A stretch of 64,000 nucleotides of DNA from Comamonadaceae bacterium UBA2121. GTDB lineage: Bacteria; Pseudomonadota; Gammaproteobacteria; Burkholderiales; Burkholderiaceae_C. A model generated the notes under the pieces. It was not told the origin of the DNA and ran no database searches. It saw only the letters and a list, made by a program, of their open reading frames with translations. Made by a program: the position numbers and the translations under genes. The stretch covers positions 124,001 through 188,000 of the forward strand of contig DCYB01000012.1 of NCBI GenBank assembly GCA_002331385.1. The letters are read 5' to 3'. Shown one piece after another: positions 49,584 through 58,151 of the stretch; within the stretch, counting starts at the first letter, position 1, and every line of letters starts with the position of its first letter.

Positions 49584-51236
49584 TCAATGCGCCGCCTCTT
49601 CGTCAATGGCCTTGGGCTTGGTGTTGGGCAGCAGCAGCGAGCCAATCACACCCACCACCGCCGTCACGATCACGGGGTACATCAGTCCACCAAAAATATT
49701 TCCGCTCGCCTGCGCCAGATACGTCGCCGTGAACGGGACAAGGCCCCCAAAAATGCCTGCGCCAATGTGATACGGGAAGGACAGCGCCGTGTAGCGGATG
49801 CGCGCGGGAAACAGCTCCACCAGATACGCCGCCACCGGGCCGTACACCATCGCCACGACTGCCGTCATCAGGATGAGAATCAGCACGATCGTCACGCGGT
49901 CCACGCGCGCCGGGTCGGCCTTGTGCGGATAGCCCGCCTCCGTCAATGCGCGGGAATAGGCCTTGGCATCGAAGCCGTTGACCGTGGTCTCGCCCACCGA
50001 CATCGCGATGGCCTGACCTTCGAGCGGCGGTGCATATTCAAAGTTGATGCCCTTGGACACCATCAGCTTCTTGGCCTGCACGCAGAGCTTCTTGTGGTCT
50101 GGGTGCGCGCCCACCAACGCGGCTTGCAGACCGAAATCGCATGCACCGTTCGAGGTGTCCGCATGGATGCGCACCGGCGTGGTCTGCATCACCTGTGCGA
50201 GCTCGGGATTGCCTGCCTTCAGCAGCGCGCCAAACATGGGGTGGTAGCCCGCTGCAGCGATGAACAGGCCCGCCATCATGATCCACTTGCGACCGATCTT
50301 GTCGGACAGCCAGGCGAACAGCACGAAGGTCGGCGCACCGATGATGAAGCCGATGGCGAGCAGCGTGTAGACCGTTGTCTGGTCCAGTTGCACCGCCTGC
50401 TGCAGGAAGATCATCACGTAGAACTGGCCCGTGAAATAGGTCGCGCCCTGTCCCGCCGTCACGCCCACCAGTGCAAGAATCACCAGCTTCAGGCTGGACC
50501 ACTGGCCAAACGTCTCCTTCACCGGATTCTTGGACAGGCGGTTTTGCTGCTTCATGCGCGTGAACACGGGCGACTCGTGCAACTTGGCGCGCACATAGAT
50601 CGAGATCGCCAACATCACGATCGACAGGATGAACGGCAGACGCCAGCCCCACTGCCGGAAGTCCTCCGCGCTCATGGCGGCCTGCGTGCACAGGATCACG
50701 ATCAGCGACAGGATCAGCCCCGCCGACGAAGTGATCTGGATCCAGCCGGTCAGCAGACCGCGACGCTTGGGCTCGCAGTGCTCGGCCACGTAAATCACTG
50801 CACCGCCGTACTCGCCACCCACGGCCAGACCCTGGATGACGCGCAGCGTCAACAGCAGGATCCAGGACAGGTGCCCCACCGACTCATAGGTCGGCAGACA
50901 ACCGATCAACACCGTGGCGCCGCCCATCATCACCACCGTGATCAGGAAGGTGTACTTGCGCCCCCACTTGTCGCCCAGATAACCGAACATCACCGCGCCC
51001 AACGGACGAATGATGAAGCCCACCGCCAGCGCACCCAGCGCCGCCAGCAACGACACGGTCGGGTTGTCCTGCGGGAACAGCACCTGACTCATGAAGACGG
51101 CCAGCGAGCCGTAGATGAAAAAGTCGTACCACTCGAACAGAGTTCCCAGTGTTGACGCCACGACCACTTGGCGCTCTTCCTTGCGGCTGAGCGTCGGTGA
51201 GTGGCCTGCGTGCGGTTGCGCGATTGCGGCTTCCAT
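49584..51236 (-). CDS. MFS transporter, metabolite:H+ symporter (MHS) family
   Basis: A 550-residue permease with 12 predicted helices. Family marks: TLGTLFEWYDFFIYGSLAVF, RPLGAVMFGYLGDKWGRKYTF (loop 2-3 motif), LRVIQGLAVGGEYGGAVIYVAEH, and the second-half AWLSDKIGRKW. A hydrophilic insert of roughly 95 residues (about 345-440, with Cys in NGACDFGLQ and KKLCVQAKK) lies between helices of the second half and would be periplasmic. MHS members import organic acids such as shikimate or alpha-ketoglutarate. Here it leads the unit with the nitrilase 28 bases downstream and is divergent from the IclR gene. Confidence 0.9.
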   Translation of the reverse strand: MEAAIAQPHAGHSPTLSRKEERQVVVASTLGTLFEWYDFFIYGSLAVFMSQVLFPQDNPTVSLLAALGALAVGFIIRPLGAVMFGYLGDKWGRKYTFLITVVMMGGATVLIGCLPTYESVGHLSWILLLTLRVIQGLAVGGEYGGAVIYVAEHCEPKRRGLLTGWIQITSSAGLILSLIVILCTQAAMSAEDFRQWGWRLPFILSIVMLAISIYVRAKLHESPVFTRMKQQNRLSKNPVKETFGQWSSLKLVILALVGVTAGQGATYFTGQFYVMIFLQQAVQLDQTTVYTLLAIGFIIGAPTFVLFAWLSDKIGRKWIMMAGLFIAAAGYHPMFGALLKAGNPELAQVMQTTPVRIHADTSNGACDFGLQAALVGAHPDHKKLCVQAKKLMVSKGINFEYAPPLEGQAIAMSVGETTVNGFDAKAYSRALTEAGYPHKADPARVDRVTIVLILILMTAVVAMVYGPVAAYLVELFPARIRYTALSFPYHIGAGIFGGLVPFTATYLAQASGNIFGGLMYPVIVTAVVGVIGSLLLPNTKPKAIDEEAAH

Positions 51237-51257
51237 AGATGTGTGACCCCTTAAAAA

Positions 51258-51300
51258 TTGATATAGCTGTATTGATTAACTATTATCAAATCAACTTGAT
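51258..51300. promoter_or_regulatory. Cluster of TTGAT/ATCAA half-sites in the divergent promoter
   Basis: Five copies in 43 bases: TTGAT at 51258-51262, 51272-51276 and 51296-51300, and ATCAA at 51285-51289 and 51290-51294. They form TTGAT-N8-ATCAA and ATCAA-C-TTGAT palindromes 22-64 bases upstream of the MHS transporter start. Probable operator of the adjacent IclR-type regulator. Confidence 0.6.
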
Positions 51301-51397
51301 GTAACTCAAAGTTAGGGATTACCCGATCATCGCGCTGCGCCGCAGCGGGAAAAGCCGCGCTGCTACACTCCGCGCTCCATGGCAACCAGAGAACAAC

Positions 51398-52246
51398 ATG
51401 GCTAAAAAGGCTGGCACGACAGACAAGGACGCGCCCCAGTCGCCTGCCAAAATCGCATCGTCCCGCCGCGGCATCCAGTCGATCGAAGTGGGCTTTCGCA
51501 TCCTCGACAAGATCCGCCAGAGCGGCAGGCCGCTGCCCTTGAAGGAGCTCGCGGAGGCGTGCCAGCTCACCGTGCCCAACGTGCACTACTACCTGGTCAG
51601 TTTTCAGAAGGTGGGTCTGGTGGTGCAGCAGTCGGACACGGGCTATTACGGGCTCGGCCCTTATGCGCTGCGGCTTGGGCTGGCGGCGCTGGAGCAGTTC
51701 GACGTCTTCACCAGCGCCCGTCCGGCCATGGCAGAACTGGCCGCGTCCACCGGGCAGACCGTGTTTCTGGGCGTGTGGGGCAACAAGGGCCCGACGATCG
51801 TTTACCGTGTGGAAGGCAGCCGCAGTCGCCCGTTACTGGAACTGCGCGTGGGCAGCGTATTGCCGCTGCTGTCTTCGGCGCTGGGACGCAACTTTCTGGC
51901 CCATCTCCCGCGCGCCAATACGCGCGACCTGCTGGAGCAAGAAATGGCAAGCCTCCAGCACGCCGATGGTCAGCGCAAATACACGGAAAAAGACGTGGAA
52001 GTGCTGCGCGAAGAAGTGTTGGCGCATCACATCAGCCGCTGCCGCGACGCGCTGCTGCCGCATTTCACCTCCATGTCGGCACCCATTTTCGACATGCTGG
52101 GCGAGATGAAAGCCGCGATCACCCTAATGGGCCCGGTCGGCTCGTTCGACGACGCGCTCGACTCCATCACGGCGCGCATACTGTCCGAGAAGGCGCGCTC
52201 CATTTCGGAAGCCGCCGGGTGGACTGCGCCCACGACAAAGGCGTGA
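51398..52246 (+). CDS. IclR family transcriptional regulator
   Basis: A 282-residue regulator. The N-terminal winged helix (about 24-90: GIQSIEVGFRILDKI, LPLKELAEACQLTVPNVHYYLVSF, then GYYGLGPYALRLG) is followed by the IclR effector domain with LAASTGQTVFLGVWGNKGPTIVYRVEG (in pieces) and PLLSSALGRNFLAHLP. It is divergent from the MHS transporter-nitrilase-flavin reductase unit and is its likely regulator, responding to the imported substrate. TACACT (51364-51369) ends nine bases before an ATG (51379) that opens an 8-codon ORF overlapping the true start at 51398, so translation may be influenced by this micro-ORF. Confidence 0.9.
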   Translation: MAKKAGTTDKDAPQSPAKIASSRRGIQSIEVGFRILDKIRQSGRPLPLKELAEACQLTVPNVHYYLVSFQKVGLVVQQSDTGYYGLGPYALRLGLAALEQFDVFTSARPAMAELAASTGQTVFLGVWGNKGPTIVYRVEGSRSRPLLELRVGSVLPLLSSALGRNFLAHLPRANTRDLLEQEMASLQHADGQRKYTEKDVEVLREEVLAHHISRCRDALLPHFTSMSAPIFDMLGEMKAAITLMGPVGSFDDALDSITARILSEKARSISEAAGWTAPTTKA

Positions 52247-52255
52247 GCCACGCCT

Positions 52256-53035
52256 TCAACACGGCGACACCGCGGCGCTTCCCACCGCCTCGAACAACCG
52301 GCTGAGAACTTCCGCGGTCACCCGTGCCTCGTTGAAGAGCACGTCACTCAGGAACAGGAATGCCACGCCCAGATAGGCGATGTATCCCAGGCCCACATAG
52401 TCGTTGAACACGATGGTGTGCAGCCAGTCTTGCTGGAACAGGTAGAGATACGCGCAGCCTACCGCTGCCGCGAGCAACACCATGGCGGCGGGCAACAGAT
52501 GGACGCCAGCGGCTTTCCTGCGCCAAAGTGCCACCAGCAGCAGCGCGAAGACAAACGCATTCGCTCCCATGAAAATGCGCAATTCACGGTGCAACTGGCC
52601 AATGGTGTCAAAGTATTTGGAGCGGATGTGCAGCATCAGGCGCTCGCGCGTTTCGGCCAACGAGGGGCGCGCCACCTCCAGCCGCCCCTGCACGAATCGG
52701 GCCGAGCGCTCGCGGCATGCGCCGTCCATCTCGCTGACCTCATCCTTCACTTTCTCGAACAACTGGGGAAACTGCAGCACCAGCAGCGTGCGCGCCTGTG
52801 CCATGTCCATTTCGGGACGGCTCACCAGTACCGACGCCCGACCCGCAAACAGGCTGTCGTCCAGTTGATCCAGCCGATCCAGCACGCGCTGCTCGACCTC
52901 GGCGCGCACGATGCGCGCAGCGCCCTCTTCCACCCAGGCTGGCGCCACGAGCGAAATCGTCAAGACGAAACCACAAAAAAGGCACCCCATGGTGCCCAGA
53001 CTCCAGGCCAGCGCCCGGACAACCCGATGAGCCAT
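52256..53035 (-). CDS. Hypothetical membrane protein
   Basis: A 259-residue protein I do not recognise. One hydrophobic helix near the N-terminus (about 10-33, SLGTMGCLFCGFVLTISLVA) is followed by a charged, probably periplasmic region of about 130 residues with many Arg and Glu (ERSARFVQGRLEVARPSLAE). Three helices follow towards the C-terminus (about 155-172 AFVFALLLVALW, 178-198 LLPAAMVLLAAAVGCAYLYL, 213-230 YIAYLGVAFLFLSDVLF). ATG 53035 is preferred to a TTG 22 codons upstream. It is convergent with the IclR gene. No function inferred. Confidence 0.65.
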   Translation of the reverse strand: MAHRVVRALAWSLGTMGCLFCGFVLTISLVAPAWVEEGAARIVRAEVEQRVLDRLDQLDDSLFAGRASVLVSRPEMDMAQARTLLVLQFPQLFEKVKDEVSEMDGACRERSARFVQGRLEVARPSLAETRERLMLHIRSKYFDTIGQLHRELRIFMGANAFVFALLLVALWRRKAAGVHLLPAAMVLLAAAVGCAYLYLFQQDWLHTIVFNDYVGLGYIAYLGVAFLFLSDVLFNEARVTAEVLSRLFEAVGSAAVSPC

Positions 53036-53166
53036 GTCCCACAAAACCGAGAAAAGTCCGATCTGCCATTGTGGGAGTGGCAGGCAGCAGGGGCGCGGCA
53101 AACGCCCGAAGTCAACGCATTGATTGATGCAACGCAGAGTCTACGGACATGCGGGGCGCTTGGGGT

Positions 53167-53197
53167 AGAAAAAAGAATGCCGGGCTCATGGCCCGGC
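53167..53197 (-). terminator. Intrinsic terminator behind the DUF1508 gene
   Basis: GCCGGGC (53179-53185) pairs with GCCCGGC (53191-53197). On the minus strand ATTCTTTTTTC follows the stem. Confidence 0.8.
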
Positions 53198-53229
53198 TGT
53201 GCATGCGCCAAAGCACCAGATGCGGTGTG

Positions 53230-53565
53230 TCAGGCGATCAGGTCCTTGACCATCTTGGTCGCGCCGTTGTTCTTCACCGAATCGATGCCCGCCTCGCGCG
53301 ACTGCGCCGTCGCGTACATCTGGCTGGTGCCGATGACCTGGTGGTTGGCCGCCTTCAGGTTGAAGAAGGATTTGCCGTTGGAGGCTTCCTTGCGCTCGTA
53401 GCGCTCTTCGCTGGCAGCGTTCGTTTGCACCGACGCGATGCCGTTCTCTGCCGACGCCCTGGTCTTGTACAGCTCACTGGTGAGAATGGTCTCGGCATTG
53501 CCTGCCTTGAGGACGAAGCGGAACTGCCCGTCGGTGCTCTTGCTCAATTCAAACCAACCTGCCAT
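53230..53565 (-). CDS. YegP family protein (two DUF1508 repeats)
   Basis: A 111-residue cytosolic protein made of two tandem copies of the same unit. The first contains GWFELSKSTDGQFRFVLKAG and SELYKTRASAENGIASV; the second contains SNGKSFFNLKAANHQVIGTSQMYATAQSREAGIDSV (in pieces). This duplicated beta-beta-beta-alpha arrangement is DUF1508/YegP, of unknown function, though sometimes found near stress genes. ATG 53565 follows a GGAGG. Monocistronic between its own terminator and the divergent asd leader. Confidence 0.88.
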   Translation of the reverse strand: MAGWFELSKSTDGQFRFVLKAGNAETILTSELYKTRASAENGIASVQTNAASEERYERKEASNGKSFFNLKAANHQVIGTSQMYATAQSREAGIDSVKNNGATKMVKDLIA

Positions 53566-53747
53566 GGATAACCTCCAGATGAAAGGAAAAGTGGAATGGG
53601 CGGACAAGCGGAAGCTTCGCACCATCGAGCGGCACATCCCGATTTGTCCAGACGCAAGCATATGCGTTGCGGGAGCGCCAATTGCAAAGAATGTTGTTTG
53701 TCGAAAAAACGCACGAATTCGATAGCCTCCGCTACAATTTACCGATT

Positions 53748-53846
53748 ATGTTTGTCGCTCGCACGTTCGACCTGAACACAGCCACCCCCGCTGGCGTGGC
53801 TGCGCGCGCATCCATCTCCACCAAAACCACGACGATTAAGGGCTGA
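53748..53846 (+). CDS. Predicted threonine/isoleucine leader peptide of asd
   Basis: A 32-codon ORF (starts MFVARTFDLN, ends SISTKTTTIKG) between a -10-like TACAAT (53733-53738) and asd. The ATG stands nine bases behind that box, so the RNA would have almost no 5' leader. Seven of 32 codons are threonine and two isoleucine; the last dozen include Thr-Lys-Thr-Thr-Thr-Ile. E. coli thrL, the threonine-operon leader, has a similar ISTTITTTI run. Alternative stems and a hairpin with a T-run follow before asd. Asd makes the common precursor of threonine, isoleucine, methionine and lysine, so the composition fits. I know of no described asd leader of this kind, and the ORF could still be chance. Confidence 0.6.
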   Translation: MFVARTFDLNTATPAGVAARASISTKTTTIKG

Positions 53847-53917
53847 TCCAGCCTGGTTCGTCGTGCGCCCTTTCTGGCCAGACGAGCCAGGAGCAGTCCC
53901 GAATGGCACTGTTTTTT
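53840..53917 (+). promoter_or_regulatory. Predicted transcription attenuator of asd
   Basis: Stem A, GGCTG (53841-53845) with CAGCC (53849-53853), overlaps the leader stop codon. Stem B, CCTGGTTCGTC (53852-53862) with GACGAGCCAGG (53881-53891), is 11 bp with one G-U pair and shares bases with A, so the two exclude each other. Stem C, AGCAGT (53892-53897) with ACTGTT (53908-53913), has an inner CC/GG pair and one mismatch, and ends in T6 (53912-53917), like a terminator. The asd ATG follows at 53938. Confidence 0.55.
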
Positions 53918-53937
53918 ATCTTGAAAGGGCGTTGAAA

Positions 53938-55068
53938 ATGAGCAAGTTGGTAGGTTTAGTCGGCTGGCGCGGCATGGTCGGCTCGGTTCTCATGGACCGC
54001 ATGCAGGAAGAAAAGGACTTCGATCTGATCGAGCCCCTGTTCTTCTCCACATCCAACGCGGGCGGCAAGGCCCCCGCCATGGCCAAGAACGAAACCACGC
54101 TGCAGGACGCCTTCAACATCGACGCCCTGAAGCGCTGCGAAATCATCATCACCGCACAAGGCGGCGACTACACCAGCGAAGTCTTCCCCCAACTGCGCGC
54201 TGCGGGCTGGAACGGCCACTGGATCGACGCCGCATCGACCCTGCGCATGCAGGAAGACGCCGTCATCGTGCTGGACCCGGTCAATATGCCGGTCATCAAG
54301 AATGCCCTGTCCAAGGGCGGCAACAACTGGGTCGGCGGCAACTGCACCGTCTCGTGCATGCTGATGGGCGTGGGCGCGCTGTACAAGGCCGGTCTTGTCG
54401 AGTGGATGAGCACCCAGACCTACCAAGCCGCTTCGGGCGGCGGCGCACAGCACATGCGCGAACTGCTCACCCAATACGGCACGCTGAACGCCGAAGTGAA
54501 GTCGCTGCTGGATGACCCCAAGAGCGCCATTTTGGAAATCGACCGCATGGTGGTGGCCAAGCAGCGCGCACTCACCGCCGAAGAAACCGCCAACTTCCTG
54601 GTGCCGCTGGGCGGCAGCCTGATTCCCTGGATCGACAAGGATCTGGGCAACGGCATGTCCAAGGAAGAATGGAAGGGCATGGCAGAAACCAACAAGATCA
54701 TGGGTCTGGGCGAAGGCTTTGGCACGCCTGCGATTCCGGTCGATGGCTTCTGCGTGCGCGTGGGCGCCATGCGCTGCCACAGCCAGGCCCTGACCTTCAA
54801 GCTCAAGAAGGACGTGCCCGTGGCCGACATCGAGGCCATGATCGCTGCGGACAATCAGTGGGTAAAGGTGGTTCCGAACAACAAGGAAGCCACGCTGCAG
54901 GACCTGACGCCAGTGTCCGTGACCGGTACGATGACGATCCCGGTCGGCCGTATCCGCAAGCTGGCCATGGGCCCTGAATACGTCGGCGCTTTCACCATTG
55001 GCGACCAGCTCCTGTGGGGCGCGGCCGAGCCTCTGCGCCGCATGCTGCGCATCTTGCTGGACGCGTGA
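53938..55068 (+). CDS. asd: Aspartate-semialdehyde dehydrogenase
   Basis: A 376-residue NADPH-dependent enzyme that reduces aspartyl phosphate to aspartate semialdehyde, source of lysine, diaminopimelate, threonine, isoleucine and methionine. The E. coli-type start SKLVGLVGWRGMVGSVLM, the active-site cysteine in GGNCTVSCMLM (Cys136) and the SGGGAQHMRELL and FCVRVGAMRCHSQALT segments (catalytic histidine) are visible. ATG 53938 has AAAGGG upstream; the frame is open further up, but that part is the attenuator. A GC-rich hairpin (GCCTGCCGT/ACGGCAGGC) lies 17 bases behind the stop. Confidence 0.97.
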   Translation: MSKLVGLVGWRGMVGSVLMDRMQEEKDFDLIEPLFFSTSNAGGKAPAMAKNETTLQDAFNIDALKRCEIIITAQGGDYTSEVFPQLRAAGWNGHWIDAASTLRMQEDAVIVLDPVNMPVIKNALSKGGNNWVGGNCTVSCMLMGVGALYKAGLVEWMSTQTYQAASGGGAQHMRELLTQYGTLNAEVKSLLDDPKSAILEIDRMVVAKQRALTAEETANFLVPLGGSLIPWIDKDLGNGMSKEEWKGMAETNKIMGLGEGFGTPAIPVDGFCVRVGAMRCHSQALTFKLKKDVPVADIEAMIAADNQWVKVVPNNKEATLQDLTPVSVTGTMTIPVGRIRKLAMGPEYVGAFTIGDQLLWGAAEPLRRMLRILLDA

Positions 55069-55085
55069 TATTGATGTGAATCACC

Positions 55086-55117
55086 GCCTGCCGTGGACAA
55101 CACGCTCTACGGCAGGC
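55086..55117 (+). other. Hairpin behind asd
   Basis: GCCTGCCGT (55086-55094) pairs with ACGGCAGGC (55109-55117), 9 bp with a 14-base loop, no T-run. Probably an mRNA 3'-end stabiliser or a weak terminator. The other bases of the 271-base gap to fimV (55069-55339) show no gene; AT content rises in the last 150 bases, as expected for a promoter. Confidence 0.5.
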
Positions 55118-55339
55118 AGGAGGATACACTTGCTCACATTGCGTTGCCCATTGCCAACATCTCAAATAGCGGAATCCTAACAATCCTGTGGAGAGTTAAG
55201 TTGGTGTGCTGGTTCAGCTTGTCAGTGCAAAGCATTGCTGATATGGTGCTTTTACACATTTTCACGAACGATAGTGAATGGCGTCAAAAGAACAAAATCG
55301 CATCGTCGCAAGCTCAATAATCACTAAATAACTGCACAC

Positions 55340-58081
55340 ATGCATCGCTGGAAAATCTCTATTTTGGCGGCGGCTGCCATTGCTACCACCGGCTTGTTCG
55401 CGGCCGATGCTCACGCGCTGGCACTGGGTCAAATCCACGTGCGTTCTGCATTGGGGGAGCCTTTGCGGGCAGAAATCGATCTGCCGCAGATTTCCGATGC
55501 CGAAGCGGAATCACTCAAGGCCACGACGGGAGCCCCCGGGGTTTACCGTGCTCAGGGGTTGGAATACTCCTCGGCGATCAATGACATACGTGTGCAGTTC
55601 CAGCGCCGCCCCGATGGCACTGGCGTTCTGCGCCTGTCCAGTTCGCGCGCCGTCAACGATCCCTTTGTCGATCTGGTGATCGACGCCACGTGGGCGTCCG
55701 GCCACATCGTGCGCAGTTACACATTGCTGCTCGATCCGCCAGAAACGCGTCGTAGCGCGCCGCCACAACCACTGGCACCCCAGATTCCAGCGCCCACCGC
55801 TGCGCCTATACCCGCACCAGCACGCACGGCGGAACCCATGCCTGCGCCGCGCCATCTGCCCGAAGTGCAGGAGCGCCGCCCGCAAGCTGTGGCTCCAGCG
55901 CCACAGCCACGCACCACTGTGACGCCTCCCGCCGTGGCGGCGACCGCAGCGGAAGACGTGCGCGTGCGGGCGGGCGACACGGCGGGCCGACTTGCCAACG
56001 CACATCGCCCGGCAGGTGTGTCACTCGACCAGATGCTGGTCGCGATGTTGCGCGCCAATCCCGATGCGTTCATCGACGGCAACGTCAACCGACTGCGGGC
56101 TGGCAGCGTGTTGCAGATGCCCACGGACTCTCAGGCCAGTGCCGTGGCGCCAAAGGAAGCGCGCCGCATCATTGCCGCCCAAAGCCGCGACTTCAACGAA
56201 TTCCGTCGCCGTCTCGCTGCGTCCGCTCCCTCCGCAACCGTTGCAGCTCCGCAACGTGCAGCCACAGGCTCGGTGCAGGCACAGGTGGACGACCAGAAGC
56301 CCGCTACTGCCTCGTCTGACAAGCTCACGCTGTCCAAGGGTGGCGTGCAAGCGACCAAGGCCGATGAAAAGCTGGCGCAGGATCGCCAGTCGAGCCAGAA
56401 CGCAGAGCGTATGGCCGAACTGAACAAGAACATCTCGGAACTGAACAAGCTCAGCACCGCTGCCGGCGCTCCCGCAGGGGCCGCCAGCGCTGCTGCCAGC
56501 AAGCCCACCGAATTGCCGTCTGTGGCCACTGTTCCTGCCACGGTCCCCGGCGCCGCTGCCGACGCTGCTTCTGCTGCCGCCAACGCAGCCAGCAGTGCGG
56601 CCGCAGCAGCCAGCGACACCAATGCAGCCGCCGTGGCCGCGACCGATGCCGCGTCAGCAGCGAGTGCCGCCAATGCTGCAGCCTCCGAGGCCGCCGCAGC
56701 CGCATCCCAACCGGCACCGAAAAAGCCGGCGAAGGTGGTTCCCCCACCGCCGCCCCCGCCAGAGCCCACCTTCCTCGAATCACTGCTTGAAGATCCGCTC
56801 AAGCTCGGTGGCATCGGGGCCATCCTGGCCCTGCTGCTCGGCTACGGTGTTTATCGCAGCTCGCAACGCCGCAAGGCGCAGTCGCTGTCTGCAGACAGCT
56901 CCATGCTGGACAGCCAGTTGCAGCCGGACTCGTTCTTTGGCGCAAGCGGTGGTCAACGCATCGACACCGCCAACAGCGGCCTGTCCACCGGCTCCTCGTC
57001 GCTGGCCTATTCGCCCAGCCAATTGGACGCAGGTGAAGTCGACCCGGTGGCCGAAGCCGACGTGTACCTCGCCTACGGTCGCGATCTGCAGGCAGAAGAA
57101 ATCCTGCGTGAAGCCGCGCGCATCACGCCTGAGCGCGCCTCCATCCACGTGAAGCTCGCCGAAATCTACGCTAAGCGCCAGGACCGCAAGGCACTGGAAG
57201 CGCAGGCCAAGGAACTGTGGACGCTGACCCAAGGTCAAGGCGCGGACTGGGCTCGCGTGGCCGACATGGGCCGCGGTCTGGATCCGGACAACGTGCTCTA
57301 CCAAGCCACTCCCCGCGCTGCGGGCGTGAGCACTGCCATGGCGGCAGGCGGTGTCGCCGCTGCCGGGGCAGCCGCAGCAGCGATTGCCAGCGGAATGCGC
57401 GAGCAGCAGCCAGAACTGGACGCGCCCAGCACCCTGCCCGTCGAGTTCCCCACCTCCGCGCCTGCGCCCATGAGCCCAGACCTGGCAGCGGGCCTCGACC
57501 TGGATCTGGACCTCGGTACACAGCCGCAGGACAAGGCCCCTGCCGCACCCGATGCAGCTGCGCCCGCAGCTTCCATCGGGCTGTCGGATTTTGAGTTGCC
57601 GTCGCTGTCGCTGGACCAGCCAACCGCTCCCGGCACCTTCACGGCGCCTCCGGCAGAAGCCGTGCTGTCGTCCGATGATGGCAACGCGCTCGACTTCAGC
57701 ATGGATGACCTGTCCTTTGACGTGCCCTCCTCCGACAAGCCTGCGGCGGCGCCAAGCCCCGCCGAATTCGTGCAGTCCACGTCGCGTCAACCGCTGGAGT
57801 TCGATCTGGACGGCGTTTCCCTCGATCTGGACACGCCAAGCAGCGCGCCGGCTGCGAGCTATTCCGGCATGGATTCGCCCACGACGGCACCGGCTCCGCT
57901 GTCCGGCTTAGGTGCCGCACCGATTCCCGAGGAACCTCTGGCCACCAAACTGGCGTTGGCCGAAGAGTTCAACGCGATTGGGGACAGCGAAGGCGCCCGC
58001 ACGTTGGTGGAAGAAGTGATTGCCGAAGCCACCGGCGAGCTCAAGCAACGCGCGCAGCAGATGCTCGCGAAGCTGGGCTGA
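55340..58081 (+). CDS. fimV: FimV/HubP family polar landmark protein
   Basis: A 913-residue inner-membrane protein with a peptidoglycan-binding periplasmic part. The signal peptide covers about residues 1-27 (LAAAAIATTGLFAADAHALA). The FimV N-terminal domain (about 27-130) has LGQIHVRSALGEPLRAEIDL and GVYRAQGLEY; a LysM module spans about 205-265 (VRAGDTAGRLANAHRPAGVS); a very Ala-rich linker spans about 370-470; one membrane helix lies at about 487-503 (LGGIGAILALLLGYGVY). A cytoplasmic acidic region with a TPR-like part (about 570-640) follows, and the conserved C-terminal motif TKLALAEEFNAIGDSEGARTLVEEVI (in pieces). Family role: pole organisation, type IV pilus and twitching motility, linked with the pil genes at the window start. 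Confidence 0.92.
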   Translation: MHRWKISILAAAAIATTGLFAADAHALALGQIHVRSALGEPLRAEIDLPQISDAEAESLKATTGAPGVYRAQGLEYSSAINDIRVQFQRRPDGTGVLRLSSSRAVNDPFVDLVIDATWASGHIVRSYTLLLDPPETRRSAPPQPLAPQIPAPTAAPIPAPARTAEPMPAPRHLPEVQERRPQAVAPAPQPRTTVTPPAVAATAAEDVRVRAGDTAGRLANAHRPAGVSLDQMLVAMLRANPDAFIDGNVNRLRAGSVLQMPTDSQASAVAPKEARRIIAAQSRDFNEFRRRLAASAPSATVAAPQRAATGSVQAQVDDQKPATASSDKLTLSKGGVQATKADEKLAQDRQSSQNAERMAELNKNISELNKLSTAAGAPAGAASAAASKPTELPSVATVPATVPGAAADAASAAANAASSAAAAASDTNAAAVAATDAASAASAANAAASEAAAAASQPAPKKPAKVVPPPPPPPEPTFLESLLEDPLKLGGIGAILALLLGYGVYRSSQRRKAQSLSADSSMLDSQLQPDSFFGASGGQRIDTANSGLSTGSSSLAYSPSQLDAGEVDPVAEADVYLAYGRDLQAEEILREAARITPERASIHVKLAEIYAKRQDRKALEAQAKELWTLTQGQGADWARVADMGRGLDPDNVLYQATPRAAGVSTAMAAGGVAAAGAAAAAIASGMREQQPELDAPSTLPVEFPTSAPAPMSPDLAAGLDLDLDLGTQPQDKAPAAPDAAAPAASIGLSDFELPSLSLDQPTAPGTFTAPPAEAVLSSDDGNALDFSMDDLSFDVPSSDKPAAAPSPAEFVQSTSRQPLEFDLDGVSLDLDTPSSAPAASYSGMDSPTTAPAPLSGLGAAPIPEEPLATKLALAEEFNAIGDSEGARTLVEEVIAEATGELKQRAQQMLAKLG

Positions 58082-58151
58082 TCTTGATTGAATCGCCCTC
58101 CAGGCCAACGCCCCTTGCAATCCGTGGCATCCTCCCTGACAGGAGAAAACG

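Noticed and set aside
53863..53937. Extended N-terminus for asd beginning at 53863
   Set aside because: The extra 25 residues are unlike any Asd and overlap the predicted attenuator stems; the conserved protein begins at 53938 with its own Shine-Dalgarno.
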